This document shows positions 50,093-61,158 of a stretch of 64,000 nucleotides of DNA, piece after piece. The DNA comes from Staphylococcus hsinchuensis (GTDB lineage Bacteria > Bacillota > Bacilli > Staphylococcales > Staphylococcaceae), in contig NZ_CP128355.1 of assembly GCF_038789205.1 (NCBI RefSeq), positions 1,922,001 to 1,986,000 of the forward strand, written 5' to 3'. Each line of letters begins with the position of its first letter. Positions within the stretch are counted from its first letter, which is position 1. The notes below the pieces were generated by a model that searched no databases, was not told the DNA's origin, and saw nothing but the letters and a program-made list of their open reading frames with translations. A program made the translations under genes and the position numbers.

Positions 50093-51382
50093 ATGTCAGA
50101 TTTTAATAATGGGATGAATCAACATCAAGAACAATCAAATCAGCGTTATAGTCGTCATAACAAATCACGTTTTCCTTGGTTAAAAACGATTATCGTTGCA
50201 CTTATTGCAGGTATTATCGGTGCTTTACTCGTTCTAGGCGTTGGAAAGATCATTGACCGAACAATGTCTAACAAAGATGCTGGTAAAGTTCAAGAAACGA
50301 CGAATACCAAAAGTGGTGGTAATACACTAGATGGTAAAAGTGATAAATATGACTCTGTCAATCAGATGATTAATGACGTTTCACCTGCAATTGTCGGCGT
50401 CATCAATATGCAAAAAGCTGAAGGATTAGATGATTTATTAAAAGGGAAATCTTCTAAATCAGAAGAAGCTGGCGTAGGTTCAGGTGTTATTTATCAAAAA
50501 AGTAACGGCTCTGCTTACATTGTTACGAATAATCACGTCATCGATGATGCGAGTGAAATCAAAGTTCAATTACATAATTCTAAGCAGGTCGATGCTAAAC
50601 TTATCGGTAAAGACGCTCAAACCGATATGGCTGTTTTGAAAATAGATAACACGAAAGGTACAAAATCAATCCAATTTGCAAATTCTTCTAAAGTTAAAAC
50701 GGGAGATAGTGTTTTTGCAATGGGTAATCCACTAGGTTTAGAATTTGCCAATTCTGTCACTTCCGGCATCATTTCAGCAAATGAAAGAACGATAGATAGT
50801 CAAACTTCATCTGGTAATAATAAGGTGAATGTACTTCAGACTGATGCTGCTATTAATCCAGGTAATTCTGGAGGTGCCTTAGTAGACGTTAATGGTAATT
50901 TAGTCGGAATTAATTCAATGAAGATTGCAAATGAACAAGTTGAAGGAATTGGATTTGCCATTCCTAGTAATGAAGTTAAAGAAACAATCAAGGAACTTGC
51001 AAAACATGGTAAAATCGAGCGCCCTTCAATTGGAATTGGTTTATTAAACTTGAGTGAAATTCCAGAATCTTATAAAGACGAATTAAAAACAAAACGCAAC
51101 GACGGCATCTACGTTGCTAAAGTAGAAAAGGATAATGGCTTAAAAGAAGGCGACATCATCACTAAAGTTGATGGTAAATCAATCAAAGAAGACACTGATT
51201 TAAAATCATATCTTTATCACAACAAAAAACCAGGAGATACTATCACAATCACAGTTGAACGGAAAAACAAAACGAAAGATATTAAAGTTAAATTATCTAA
51301 ACAAAAAGATAGTGAAAGTCAATCTTCTACTCAGCAACAACCCGACCAAGGATCAAGTGATGGCTCAGGCTTATTTCAATAA
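50093..51382 (+). CDS. HtrA-like serine protease (DegP family)
   Basis: Membrane-anchored surface protease/chaperone of 429 residues. A basic, hydrophilic cytoplasmic tail (1-28) precedes one transmembrane helix (about 31-51). The trypsin-like domain carries the triad His148 (VTNNHVID), Asp178 (TDMAVLKID) and Ser259 (NPGNSGGAL). A single PDZ domain follows (about 315-405, IYVAKVEKDNGLKEGDIITKVDG), then a Lys/Ser/Gln-rich tail. It acts on misfolded exported proteins outside the membrane. GGGAGG ribosome site; terminator at 51386. Confidence 0.94.
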   Translation: MSDFNNGMNQHQEQSNQRYSRHNKSRFPWLKTIIVALIAGIIGALLVLGVGKIIDRTMSNKDAGKVQETTNTKSGGNTLDGKSDKYDSVNQMINDVSPAIVGVINMQKAEGLDDLLKGKSSKSEEAGVGSGVIYQKSNGSAYIVTNNHVIDDASEIKVQLHNSKQVDAKLIGKDAQTDMAVLKIDNTKGTKSIQFANSSKVKTGDSVFAMGNPLGLEFANSVTSGIISANERTIDSQTSSGNNKVNVLQTDAAINPGNSGGALVDVNGNLVGINSMKIANEQVEGIGFAIPSNEVKETIKELAKHGKIERPSIGIGLLNLSEIPESYKDELKTKRNDGIYVAKVEKDNGLKEGDIITKVDGKSIKEDTDLKSYLYHNKKPGDTITITVERKNKTKDIKVKLSKQKDSESQSSTQQQPDQGSSDGSGLFQ

Positions 51383-51385
51383 CAA

Positions 51386-51424
51386 AAAAGAGGATGGAAA
51401 ATAATTTATTTTCCATCCTCTTTT
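51386..51424. terminator. Bidirectional terminator, HtrA gene / tyrS
   Basis: AAAAGAGGATGGAAAATAA / TTATTTTCCATCCTCTTTT, perfect stem with A run and T run on opposite sides, between convergent genes. Confidence 0.9.
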
Positions 51425-51443
51425 ATATATTTTGTTAATCGAA

Positions 51444-52721
<1,278 letters not shown>

Positions 52722-52790
52722 CTAGTAATTTAGCTCTATATTATTGAAAATTGGATATCGTTACTCATACATTTCACCATTATAAAAAAT

Positions 52791-53008
52791 AAAAAACCCT
52801 TACAACGAATTGTAAGGGCGCAATTGCACGGTACCACCATACTCTAGAAAGCAACTTTATTAATGATACATTCATTAACTAAAATGTTTGGATAATATTA
52901 GCTAGGTGTATTCACATTAAGCATTACATTAGTTTCCAGCAACCACTAACTCTCTTAAGAAATGGCAAAATGCTACTTGTCCTATATCCAAATAACGATA
53001 TCGATTTG
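52791..53008 (-). ncRNA. T-box riboswitch of tyrS
   Basis: Leader RNA that reads uncharged tRNA-Tyr. On the minus strand: AGAGAGTTAGTGGTTGCTGGAA (Stem I features; split here as AGAGAG, then GTGGTTGCTGGAA), a GAATACACC segment with the TAC tyrosine specifier, the conserved T-box TGGTGGTACCGTGC (52826-52839), and a terminator CCCTTACAATTCGTTGTAAGGG-type stem (52797-52818) followed by T6. Uncharged tRNA pairing with the GGTGG side stabilises the antiterminator. Confidence 0.93.
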
Positions 53009-53014
53009 TAACTC

Positions 53015-53043
53015 ATTATAATTAACTCCTTTTTAAAAGTCAA
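53015..53043 (-). promoter_or_regulatory. tyrS promoter
   Basis: TTGACT (53038-53043), 17-base spacer, TATAAT (53015-53020) on the minus strand, directly upstream of the T-box leader. Confidence 0.85.
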
Positions 53044-53088
53044 TGAAACAATATATGTTATAATATTTGTTAAATCAAGGAGGTAACA

Positions 53089-53994
53089 ATGCAAAAACAA
53101 ATTTTTGATCAACCTCAACATCAAACAGACCAAACAACATTCCAAAATTTTGAACGCATATATAAAAAGATTAAACGCATCTGTATAGGACTATTTTTAA
53201 TTTTTTGTTTAATATGTGGAATCACATTATTAGCTTTAATGATATATTTTCATAGTTTATCAAAAACCTCCACAAATATGTCTGATGCAGAACTAAAAAA
53301 GGAATTATTAACCATTTCTGGCAACACTAAAATGAAAATCAACAAACCGATATTACCTCAATATGACAATTCTACAAATACACTTATTACAGGACCTAAG
53401 GAAGTCAGCCCCAATGTTATTAAGGCACTTACTTCTTCTGAAGACAGTATGTTTTTCCGCCATAACGGTGTATTACCAAAGGCAGTTTTTCGAGCTATCA
53501 GTGAAGATTTATTTAATTCACAATCTGCTACAGGTGGCAGCACTATCACACAACAGCTCGTTAAGAACCAAGTCCTTTCGAAAGAGCGCACCTATAGCCG
53601 TAAAGCCAATGAATTGGTATTGGCAATGCGTACAGAACATTTACTCAGTAAGAAAGAAATACTCTTTACTTATTTAAATATTGTCCCATTTGGTTTGGAT
53701 AGTCATGGTGCAAATATTAGTGGTATTGCGTCTGTTTCATTTAGCTTGTTCGGTAAATCAGCAGAAAATTTAAACGTTGCTGAGTCCGCTTACATCGTAG
53801 GCTTACTACAAAGTCCCTATCACTATACGCCTTATAACAAAGATGGTTCTTTAAAATCAGATCAAGCGCTTCAAATTGGCATTGATCGACAACATTACGT
53901 TCTTAAACGTATGTTAGTGGAAAAACAAATCTCCTCTAAAACATATGAACGTGCAAAAAAATATAACATTAAAACACATTTAGTAACACAATAA
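53089..53994 (+). CDS. sgtA: Monofunctional peptidoglycan glycosyltransferase (SgtA-like)
   Basis: Polymerises lipid II into glycan strands outside the membrane, GT51 family, 301 residues. One transmembrane helix (about 31-53) and no penicillin-binding domain. GT51 motifs are in order: SSEDSMFFRHNG (catalytic Glu118), GGSTITQQLVKN, RKANELVLAMRTE, LFTYLNIVPFG and AESAYIVGLLQSP. The length and position fit SgtA rather than the shorter SgtB/Mgt; the symbol is from recollection of those two. AAGGAGG ribosome site; divergent from tyrS. Confidence 0.85.
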   Translation: MQKQIFDQPQHQTDQTTFQNFERIYKKIKRICIGLFLIFCLICGITLLALMIYFHSLSKTSTNMSDAELKKELLTISGNTKMKINKPILPQYDNSTNTLITGPKEVSPNVIKALTSSEDSMFFRHNGVLPKAVFRAISEDLFNSQSATGGSTITQQLVKNQVLSKERTYSRKANELVLAMRTEHLLSKKEILFTYLNIVPFGLDSHGANISGIASVSFSLFGKSAENLNVAESAYIVGLLQSPYHYTPYNKDGSLKSDQALQIGIDRQHYVLKRMLVEKQISSKTYERAKKYNIKTHLVTQ

Positions 53995-54020
53995 TAATCA
54001 TTCAATTAAATATGAACAAA

Positions 54021-54049
54021 AGAGGCGTCTTTAATATTCGGACGCCTCT
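54021..54049. terminator. Terminator between sgtA and fhs
   Basis: GAGGCGTC ... GGACGCCTC stem followed by TCCTTTTA on the plus strand; lies between convergent genes. Confidence 0.8.
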
Positions 54050-54091
54050 CCTTTTATGTGTAAAAAATTTATTTCACTTGATAATGTTCCA

Positions 54092-55759
54092 TTAAAATAA
54101 ACCTACTGCTTTTCCATCATCAGTCACATCCATGTTTAATGCAGCTGGTTCTTTTGGTAAACCAGGCATTGTCATAATTGACCCCGTTAATGCTACAATA
54201 AATCCTGCGCCAGTCTTAGCTTCTAATTCACGAATCGTAATTTCAAAATCTTCAGGTGCACCGAGTTTGTTGGCATCATCTGTAAAGGAATATTGCGTTT
54301 TTGCCATACATATTGGAAAATGATTCCACCCATTCGCCTTAAATTGTTGCAATTGTTTCTCTGCTTTACTAGAAAAAGTAACTTTACTTCCTCCATATAT
54401 AGTTTTGACAATTGTTTCTATTTTCTCTTCTAATGGCGTTTGTAAATCATATAAATGTTTAAATGATTGAGGCTGTTGAATTACATCTAACACTTCATTT
54501 GCTAATTCAACTCCCCCTTGCCCGCCTTTCTCCCACACTTCAGTTAGTGCAAGTTTCACGTTATGTGTGTTTGCCCAGTTTTTAACAAATTCAATTTCTT
54601 TGTCCGTATCATGGACGAATGCATTTAATGCGACAACAGGTTCAAGTCCATACTTTCTAACATTATCTACATGACGCTCTAAATTTACGATTCCGTCATT
54701 TAAAGCTGCAACATTTTCTTCTTTCAAATTATCTTTGGCAACGCCGCCATGCATTTTAATTGCTCTAATTGTAGCCACGACTACTACAGCTGATGGTTCA
54801 AATCCTGCTTCACGCGCTTTAATATTGATGAACTTTTCCGCACCTAAGTCTGAACCAAATCCTGCTTCTGTAACTACAATATCTGCTAAATCTCTAGCTG
54901 TTTCTGTTGCTAAAATGGAATTACATCCATGTGCAATATTAGCAAAGGGACCTCCGTGAACAAGTGCAGGCGTGCCCTCAATGGTTTGAACTAAATTCGG
55001 TTTAATAGCATCTTTTAAAATCATCGCTAGTGCGCCTTCAACTTTTAAATCAGCTACAGTAACAGGCTTTTTGTCAGTCGTATAACCAATTGTAATTTTG
55101 CTTATCTTTTCTTTAAGGTCTTTAATTCCACGAGCTAAACAAAGTATTGCCATTATTTCAGAAGCTACCGTAATATTGAACCCATCTTCTCTCGGCACAC
55201 CTTGTGTTGGCCCACCTAATCCGACAACCACATTACGTAATGCACGATCATTCATATCTAAGACACGTTTCCATTCAATTCGTCGTTGATCTATATTAAG
55301 TTGGTTACCCTGATGAATATGATTGTCTATAAAAGCTGATAACGCATTGTTGGCAGTTGTTATTGCATGAAAATCACCATTGAAATGTAAATTGATATCT
55401 TCCATCGGTAATACTTGTGCGTAACCACCACCAGTTGCGCCACCTTTGATACCAAATGTAGGTCCTAATGCAGGTTCGCGTAATGCAACCATTACGTTAT
55501 GCTTTAAATGATTAAGTGCATCTGATAAGCCTACAGTTACTGTTGATTTACCTTCACCTGCTGGAGTTGGACTCATTGCAGTGACGAGTACAACTTTCCC
55601 TTTCTGTTCACGACGTTTAATCTGATTGATATCGATCTTAGCTTTATAATGTCCATATTGTTCTAATGCATTTGCGTCGATTCCAGCCTTTTCTGCAATA
55701 TCGCTAATTGGTTGCAACGTTGCTTTATTCGCAATATCTAAATCCGATAATTGTGCCAA
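54092..55759 (-). CDS. fhs: Formate-tetrahydrofolate ligase
   Basis: ATP-dependent formation of 10-formyl-THF from formate, feeding purine and formyl-Met synthesis. The 555 residues match the family. The nucleotide loop [18 protein letters not shown] (about 64-81), [36 protein letters not shown], and the C-terminal [20 protein letters not shown] are clear. The start codon is TTG at 55759 with AAGGGG 9 bases upstream. Convergent with the glycosyltransferase gene. No folate riboswitch seen in its leader. Confidence 0.96.
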   Translation of the reverse strand: MAQLSDLDIANKATLQPISDIAEKAGIDANALEQYGHYKAKIDINQIKRREQKGKVVLVTAMSPTPAGEGKSTVTVGLSDALNHLKHNVMVALREPALGPTFGIKGGATGGGYAQVLPMEDINLHFNGDFHAITTANNALSAFIDNHIHQGNQLNIDQRRIEWKRVLDMNDRALRNVVVGLGGPTQGVPREDGFNITVASEIMAILCLARGIKDLKEKISKITIGYTTDKKPVTVADLKVEGALAMILKDAIKPNLVQTIEGTPALVHGGPFANIAHGCNSILATETARDLADIVVTEAGFGSDLGAEKFINIKAREAGFEPSAVVVVATIRAIKMHGGVAKDNLKEENVAALNDGIVNLERHVDNVRKYGLEPVVALNAFVHDTDKEIEFVKNWANTHNVKLALTEVWEKGGQGGVELANEVLDVIQQPQSFKHLYDLQTPLEEKIETIVKTIYGGSKVTFSSKAEKQLQQFKANGWNHFPICMAKTQYSFTDDANKLGAPEDFEITIRELEAKTGAGFIVALTGSIMTMPGLPKEPAALNMDVTDDGKAVGLF

Positions 55760-55892
55760 ATTCCTCAGCCCCTTTTAGTTTATAGTAAAAAATTTCATTA
55801 CGTCCTTACACTTTAATAGTATCTAACTTACATCTGAATGTCGACAATTTAGATAACGCTTTCATTTGCGACATCACGGTGTTGAATTAGTG

Positions 55893-56050
55893 ACGTGAAA
55901 CAGAAATCGAATCTTCTAATAGAGATTTCGTGGTCCCATCTCGGCATGATGACTAGGATTGAAAAAATCTTGATTTAAGTGCATTTTCAATTCAGATTTC
56001 TAATGGCTAATTGAAAAAGAGTCTGAGACATCTATTTTTGCCTCAGACTC
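55893..56050 (-). repeat. Dispersed intergenic repeat, copy B
   Basis: Minus-strand homologue of the element at 26211-26373. Shared blocks in the same order: CTGAG(A/G)CA hairpin, TCTGAATTGAAAATGC, TTTTTTCAATCCTAGTCA, GGGAC-ACGAAATCTCTATTAGAA, TTCGATTTCTGT. The terminal GGGTGGGAC/GTCCCACTCCC stem of copy A is decayed here. Confidence 0.85.
56019..56050 (-). terminator. acsA terminator within repeat copy B
   Basis: GAGTCTGAGGCA / TGTCTCAGACTC on the minus strand, followed by TTTTT, 77 bases past the acsA stop. Confidence 0.8.
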
Positions 56051-56127
56051 CTCTCCTATTCATTGTTATAAAATAGCTTCCCTTAAATAGGGACTCTTGA
56101 ATTAATTAATACTATTTATAAAGTTTT

Positions 56128-57837
56128 TTAATCTTCCATTGTACTTAAATCGCCTTCTGGTAAATCAAGTTCCCAAGCTTTAAGTACACGACGCATGATT
56201 TTACCTGAACGTGTTTTTGGTAATTTTTCTTTAAATTCGATTTCGCGTGGTGCAGCATGTGCCGCTAAACCTTCTTTTACAAATTTACGAATATCTTCTT
56301 TAAGTTCGTCCGAAGGCTCATATCCAGAACGTAATGCTACGAAGGCTTTAATGATTTCTCCTCTAATTGGATCTGGTTTACCAATCACACCCGCTTCTGC
56401 GACAGCTTCGTGCTCAACTAATTTAGACTCAACTTCGAATGGGCCAACACGTTCTCCAGCAGTCATGATGACATCATCGACACGTCCTTGGAACCAATAA
56501 TAGCCATCTTCATCTTTATAAGCTGAATCTCCTGATACATACCAATCACCAATAAAGTAAGAATCATATTTCTCTGGATTCTTCCAAATAGAAACCATCA
56601 TTGATGGCCAACCCTTTTTAATTGCTAAATTACCCATGCGATTTGGAGGTAGCTCATTTCCTTGATCATCAACAATCGCTGCTTCCACACCAGGTAGAGG
56701 TTTACCCATTGAGCCTAATTTGATATCCATTGCTGGGTAGTTAACGATCATATGGCCACCTGTTTCAGTCATCCACCATGTGTCTAATACACGTTTACCG
56801 TAGACATCTTTAGACCATTTTATAACTTCTGGGTTCAACGGTTCACCTACTGATAAGATACTCTTTAATGATGATAAATCGTATTTCTCAACGACATCAT
56901 CACCAGCACTCATTAACATTCTTAAAGCAGTTGGTGCTGTATACCAAATAGTTACTTTATATTCTTCAATCATGTTATACCAGAACTCTGGTGAGAAACG
57001 TCCACCTGCAATACAGTTCGTCACTCCATTTAACCATGGGCTGAAGATACCGTAAGATGTACCTGTAACCCAACCTGGGTCAGCCGTACACCAATAAACA
57101 TCATCTTCTTTAAAATCTAATACATATTTACCAGAAATATAATGTAATAACATTGCTTTTTGTGCATGTAACACACCTTTAGGTTGACCTGTAGAACCTG
57201 ATGTATAATGTAAAATTAAACCGTCATCAAGTGATAACCATTCTGTTTCAAATTCTTCGCTTGCCTGTTCAAATGATTTATTAAAGTCAACGTATTCATC
57301 ATCAACTTCGTCATCAACTACGACGATTGTTTCAAGGTTAGGCAATTTATCTTTAGGAATACGAGGTAACAATGCATTCGTTGTAATGATTACTTTAGCA
57401 TCACTATTATCTAAACGATCACCGACAGCTTTCTCCATAAATGCTTCGAATAAAGGACCTGCAATTGCACCTAACTTTAAAATCCCGAAAAATGCAAAGT
57501 ATAACTCAGGTGTTCTAGGCATAAAGATAAATACTCGATCGCTCTTCTCTACATTTGCCTCATCCTTTAACACATTGGCAGCTTTATTAATATTTAACTG
57601 CATTTCTTTATAAGTATAGCTTTCTTGACGTTTCGCATCTTTATAGTGTAATGCGACTTTATCGCCTTTACCGTCATCTACATGACGATCGATACATTCA
57701 TGTGCCATATTAACTTTTCCTGTTTCTGACCACGTGAATGCTTTCTCAACTTCTTTCCAGTCGAAGTTTTGATATTCCTTTTCATAATCTTGAAGATTAA
57801 AATTTCCTTGTTCCCCTTCATAAACTTCTACTTTCAT
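56128..57837 (-). CDS. acsA: Acetyl-CoA synthetase (AMP-forming)
   Basis: Activates acetate to acetyl-CoA for growth on acetate, 569 residues. The AMP-binding P loop YTSGSTGQPKGVLH, the TWWMTETGGHMI motif, the hinge FQGRVDDVIMTAGERVGPFEVE and the catalytic lysine region LPKTRSGKIMRRVLK are present. Lys546 in SGKIMRR corresponds to the lysine acetylated by AcuA in Bacillus, which switches the enzyme off. It is divergent from acuA, the arrangement of the acsA-acu locus in Bacilli. A cre-like site lies just upstream of its ribosome site. Confidence 0.96.
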   Translation of the reverse strand: MKVEVYEGEQGNFNLQDYEKEYQNFDWKEVEKAFTWSETGKVNMAHECIDRHVDDGKGDKVALHYKDAKRQESYTYKEMQLNINKAANVLKDEANVEKSDRVFIFMPRTPELYFAFFGILKLGAIAGPLFEAFMEKAVGDRLDNSDAKVIITTNALLPRIPKDKLPNLETIVVVDDEVDDEYVDFNKSFEQASEEFETEWLSLDDGLILHYTSGSTGQPKGVLHAQKAMLLHYISGKYVLDFKEDDVYWCTADPGWVTGTSYGIFSPWLNGVTNCIAGGRFSPEFWYNMIEEYKVTIWYTAPTALRMLMSAGDDVVEKYDLSSLKSILSVGEPLNPEVIKWSKDVYGKRVLDTWWMTETGGHMIVNYPAMDIKLGSMGKPLPGVEAAIVDDQGNELPPNRMGNLAIKKGWPSMMVSIWKNPEKYDSYFIGDWYVSGDSAYKDEDGYYWFQGRVDDVIMTAGERVGPFEVESKLVEHEAVAEAGVIGKPDPIRGEIIKAFVALRSGYEPSDELKEDIRKFVKEGLAAHAAPREIEFKEKLPKTRSGKIMRRVLKAWELDLPEGDLSTMED

Positions 57838-57854
57838 TTTAAATCCCCCTTGTT

Positions 57855-57868
57855 TAAAATCGCTTTCT
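57855..57868. promoter_or_regulatory. cre-like site in the acsA leader
   Basis: Minus strand AGAAAGCGATTTTA matches the CcpA operator core (GAAAGCG-TTT) with mismatches at both ends. It is 18 bases before the acsA ATG. CcpA repression of acsA is known in Bacillus subtilis. Confidence 0.5.
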
Positions 57869-58016
57869 TATAGTTGATTATACAGAATAATTTTTAAATT
57901 TTCAAAATAATCAAAATAAAACGCCTCATTTTGTAGGATTTTCTAGAACTATCACTTATAATAAAGATAATTTAATTAATATTTTATACCTTAACGTGCG
58001 TGATGGGAGTGAAACA

Positions 58017-58649
58017 ATGGAACACATTAAAACATATCAATCTGAAACTTATCATTTGGATGAAGGTACGTTCATAATTGAAGGTCCAGTCCCTATAGAA
58101 TCGTTATCTTCTATGACATTCGACGAAGGTTTAGATGCATTTCGTACACCTGACGATCAATTTGAAGCACTTAAAGAAATAAGTGAATTACCTGAAGGAC
58201 GTATTTTCGTATTGCGTGAAGAGCAGCATATCATTGGTTATGTAACTTATCATTACCCCGATCCACTAGAACGATGGGCAACTGGTAAATTATCTTATTT
58301 AATTGAATTAGGTGCCATAGAGGTCAGTTTAGCGTTTCGTCACCTACATCTTGGTAGTGAGTTAATAAAGGTTAGTTTGGCAGCAGATGAATATGAAGAT
58401 TATATCGTATTAACTACTGAGTATTATTGGCATTGGGATTTGAAGAATTCCCAATTAGATGTTTACCAATATAAAAAGTTAATGCAAAAATTAATGGGTT
58501 ATGGTGGCCTAGAAGTATTTGCTACAGATGACCCTGAAATTACAAGTCATCCAGCAAATTGTCTGATGGCCAGAATTGGTTCAAGAATAACAATCGATCA
58601 ATTACAATCATTTGATGATATTCGTTTTATGAATCGATTTTTCTTTTAA
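58017..58649 (+). CDS. acuA: Protein acetyltransferase AcuA
   Basis: GNAT-family enzyme of 210 residues that acetylates the catalytic lysine of AcsA, inactivating it. The N-terminus KTYQSETYHLDEGTFIIEGPV is family-specific; the GNAT core spans about 70-130, with YLIELGAIEVSLAFRHLHLGSELIKVS as the acetyl-CoA site. The ATG at 58017 follows GGGAG by 7 bases and gives the same length as the Bacillus protein; a GTG seven codons upstream is less likely. Followed after 13 bases by acuC. The acuB gene of Bacillus is missing between them. Confidence 0.93.
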   Translation: MEHIKTYQSETYHLDEGTFIIEGPVPIESLSSMTFDEGLDAFRTPDDQFEALKEISELPEGRIFVLREEQHIIGYVTYHYPDPLERWATGKLSYLIELGAIEVSLAFRHLHLGSELIKVSLAADEYEDYIVLTTEYYWHWDLKNSQLDVYQYKKLMQKLMGYGGLEVFATDDPEITSHPANCLMARIGSRITIDQLQSFDDIRFMNRFFF

Positions 58650-58662
58650 AGGTGGGTATGTC

Positions 58663-59820
58663 ATGAACAACGTAAAACAAACAACGGGGTATGTTTATTC
58701 AAACGCAATTTTACAATATCGCTTTAATAACAGTCATCCCTTCAATCAAATGAGATTAAAATTAACAACCGAATTATTATTAGAGTTAGGTGCATTAAAG
58801 GAAACACAAATCATCCAACCTCGTATAGCTACCGATAAAGAAATAGGTTTAATTCACACACATGATTATATACAGGCAATACGTCATGCTTCTCATGGTA
58901 TTTTAAGTGAATCAGAAGCGAAGAAATATGGTTTAGATGGCGAAGAAACCATTCAGTTTCGTATGATGCACAGACATTCAGCTCGTATCGTTGGTGGCGC
59001 GCTTAATCTCGCTGATTTAATTATGGAAGGTAAATTGACAAATGGGTGTCATTTAGGTGGCGGTTTACATCACAGTTTACCAGGTCGTGCCAATGGCTTT
59101 TGTATTTATAATGATGTTGCAATTACTGCAGCTTATTTACAACAGAACTACAATCAACGTGTGCTTTGTATCGACACAGATGCCCATCATGGAGATGGCA
59201 CACAATGGAGTTTTTATACAAACAACCATATATTAAATTATTCCATTCATGAAACAGGTAAATTTCTATTTCCTGGTTCGGGCCATTATACAGAACGGGG
59301 AAGTGAAACAGGCTACGGCTACACAGTGAATGTGCCACTAGAACCTTACACTGAAGATCAATCGTTTATTGAGTCATTCAAAACAACGATTGAACCAGTA
59401 ATTGCTACCTTTAAGCCAGATATTATACTCAGTGTGCATGGTACAGATATCCATTATTTAGACCCACTTACACATATGAATTGCACTTTAGATGCACTAT
59501 ATCAAATACCTTATATGATTAAAGAATTAGCTGACAAATATACGGAAGGTAAAGTGATGATGTTCGGAGGCGGTGGTTATAATATATGGGAAGTTGTACC
59601 ACGTGCATGGAGTCATGTATTTTTAGCATTGATTAATGAGCCACCTCAAGACCGGAATTTGCCTGAACGATGGTTAAATAAATGGCAAAGTTATGCGACA
59701 TGTCCCCTTCCAACAGTCTGGAAAGATGAATTGACAAACTACCAAATGATTCCGAGAAAAGACGAAATATCTCAAACCAATCGTAAGCATGCATTACAAG
59801 TAAAAAGTTGGTTTGAGTAA
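58663..59820 (+). CDS. acuC: Histone-deacetylase-like protein AcuC
   Basis: Zinc-dependent class I HDAC homologue of 385 residues that can remove the acetyl group from AcsA, reversing AcuA. Active-site motifs are intact: LGGGLHHSLPGRANGFCIYNDVA (catalytic His pair), DTDAHHGDGTQ (zinc Asp/His), the second zinc Asp in VHGTDIHYLDP, and GGGGYNIWEVVPRAW. GGTGGGTATGTC precedes the ATG. It forms an operon with acuA and converges with ccpA. Confidence 0.94.
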   Translation: MNNVKQTTGYVYSNAILQYRFNNSHPFNQMRLKLTTELLLELGALKETQIIQPRIATDKEIGLIHTHDYIQAIRHASHGILSESEAKKYGLDGEETIQFRMMHRHSARIVGGALNLADLIMEGKLTNGCHLGGGLHHSLPGRANGFCIYNDVAITAAYLQQNYNQRVLCIDTDAHHGDGTQWSFYTNNHILNYSIHETGKFLFPGSGHYTERGSETGYGYTVNVPLEPYTEDQSFIESFKTTIEPVIATFKPDIILSVHGTDIHYLDPLTHMNCTLDALYQIPYMIKELADKYTEGKVMMFGGGGYNIWEVVPRAWSHVFLALINEPPQDRNLPERWLNKWQSYATCPLPTVWKDELTNYQMIPRKDEISQTNRKHALQVKSWFE

Positions 59821-59837
59821 TTTATAAATGTATATAA

Positions 59838-59877
59838 AAAAGCGATGATTTTATAAAACAGTGAAATCATCGCTTTT
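59838..59877. terminator. Bidirectional terminator, acuC / ccpA
   Basis: AAAAGCGATGATTT ... AAATCATCGCTTTT perfect 14-base stem between convergent genes. Confidence 0.9.
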
Positions 59878-59914
59878 ACTTGCTAAATGAGTAAGATAAA
59901 TCTAGAATATCAAA

Positions 59915-60904
59915 TTATTTTGTTGTACCTCTGTATTCAACTCGATGTGGCAAGATTACATTAGGCTCTTCAATGTCTTCTTCATTCATATATTTAGTCA
60001 GTAATCTCATTCCAACCGCACCTATATCATACAATGGTTGAATGACACTTGATAACTGTGGACGTACCATCTCAACTAAACGCGTATTATTAAAACTAAT
60101 AATTTGTAATGATTCAGGTACTTCAACCCCAACATCATGTGCTGCATAAACGAGTCCGATTGCTTGCTCATCACTAATAGATAAAATTGCATCAGGTTTA
60201 TATTTCTTTAAAGCTTCAAAAGCTTTGATGCCATCTTTATACGTTTCATTACCGTTATATATATGATCATCATCTAATGTTAATTGATGCTGTGATAAAA
60301 CGTTTTTTAAGCCCATGAGTACTTCTTCTTGAGCTTTCTTAGAGTATTCTCCTCCAACAAATGCAAACGTTTTAGCACCTTTGTCAATTAAGTGTTGCGT
60401 AGTTTTTTCGGCTGCCGCTTTAAAATCAATGTTAACTGAAGCAATACCATCGTCTTTTCCATTAGTACCAGAAACGACTACAGGTACAGAAGATTTATTT
60501 ATAATTTCTTTGATTTCTTCAGAAATCGTACCACCTAAAAAGATGATGCCATCAACTTGTTTACTTAATAAGTTATTAAAAATCTCTTTTTCTTTTTGTG
60601 GATCATTATCCGAATTAGAAATAATTGTGTGATATTTATACATCGTTGCGATGTCTTCTAAACCGCGTGCAAGTTGAGAATAGTATACGTTTGATATGTC
60701 AGGAATGATCACGCCTACAGTTGTCGTGCGTTTACTAGCTAACCCTCTTGCAACGGCATTAGGACGATAATTTAATTTCTTTATAACTTCATTTACTTTA
60801 TCTCGGGTTTGCGGTTTAACGTTATGGTTACCATTTACAACTCTTGATACAGTTGCCATCGAAACACGTGCTTCACGTGCAACGTCATATATAGTGACTG
60901 TCAT
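59915..60904 (-). CDS. ccpA: Catabolite control protein A
   Basis: LacI/GalR-family global regulator of carbon metabolism that, with HPr-Ser-P as corepressor, binds cre sites. The 329 residues start with the helix-turn-helix [22 protein letters not shown] and hinge [22 protein letters not shown], then a periplasmic-binding-protein-like core with HPr-contacting regions. AAGGAGGAAAAT precedes the ATG. A near-consensus cre directly follows its promoter, implying autoregulation. Several likely target genes (ald, malic enzyme, acsA) are in the same window. Confidence 0.97.
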   Translation of the reverse strand: MTVTIYDVAREARVSMATVSRVVNGNHNVKPQTRDKVNEVIKKLNYRPNAVARGLASKRTTTVGVIIPDISNVYYSQLARGLEDIATMYKYHTIISNSDNDPQKEKEIFNNLLSKQVDGIIFLGGTISEEIKEIINKSSVPVVVSGTNGKDDGIASVNIDFKAAAEKTTQHLIDKGAKTFAFVGGEYSKKAQEEVLMGLKNVLSQHQLTLDDDHIYNGNETYKDGIKAFEALKKYKPDAILSISDEQAIGLVYAAHDVGVEVPESLQIISFNNTRLVEMVRPQLSSVIQPLYDIGAVGMRLLTKYMNEEDIEEPNVILPHRVEYRGTTK

Positions 60905-60914
60905 ATTTTCCTCC

Positions 60915-60930
60915 TTGTAAGCGTTTTATT
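60915..60930. promoter_or_regulatory. CcpA operator (cre) at ccpA
   Basis: TTGTAAGCGTTTTATT matches the cre consensus at nearly every position. It lies between the -10 and the ribosome site, at the expected transcription start, ideal for autorepression. Confidence 0.75.
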
Positions 60931-60934
60931 TACT

Positions 60935-60962
60935 ATTATATCCTGTTTTCATGACTTTTCAA
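60935..60962 (-). promoter_or_regulatory. ccpA promoter
   Basis: TTGAAA (60957-60962), 16-base spacer, TATAAT (60935-60940) on the minus strand, 30 bases before the start codon. Confidence 0.8.
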
Positions 60963-61071
60963 AGTTTATCACATTTTGTGAAGTAATCAAATAAATTTGA
61001 CTTAGTTGTCATGGTTATGTCAAATTTACCTTTAAAATGCTCTTGTAAAGTTACTTATTTATAAAATAAAT

Positions 61072-61108
61072 ATCCTTATCACAAGCATTTCGAACATGTG
61101 ATAAGGAT
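61072..61108 (-). terminator. Terminator of the DAHP synthase gene
   Basis: ATCCTTATCACA ... TGTGATAAGGAT perfect 12-base stem with an ATTTATTTT tail on the minus strand. Confidence 0.82.
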
Positions 61109-61158
61109 AGAAAAATTTTAAATTAAGTAGATGTATTGTTGATTTAGTTCAATATCTA

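Larger units (their letters stand above)
55760..56127. other. Intergenic region, fhs 5' side / acsA 3' side
   Basis: 368 bases without a gene. The right half is dispersed repeat copy B (55893-56050) with the acsA terminator. The left part (55760-55892) should hold the fhs promoter; I cannot single one out. Confidence 0.65.

Noticed and set aside
52924..53145. Minus-strand 73-residue open frame
   Set aside because: It lies across the tyrS promoter and T-box leader; the RNA features explain the sequence and no ribosome site or family match is seen.
55760..55892. Tetrahydrofolate riboswitch upstream of fhs
   Set aside because: No recognisable riboswitch core; only an AAGGGG ribosome site and A+T-rich sequence.
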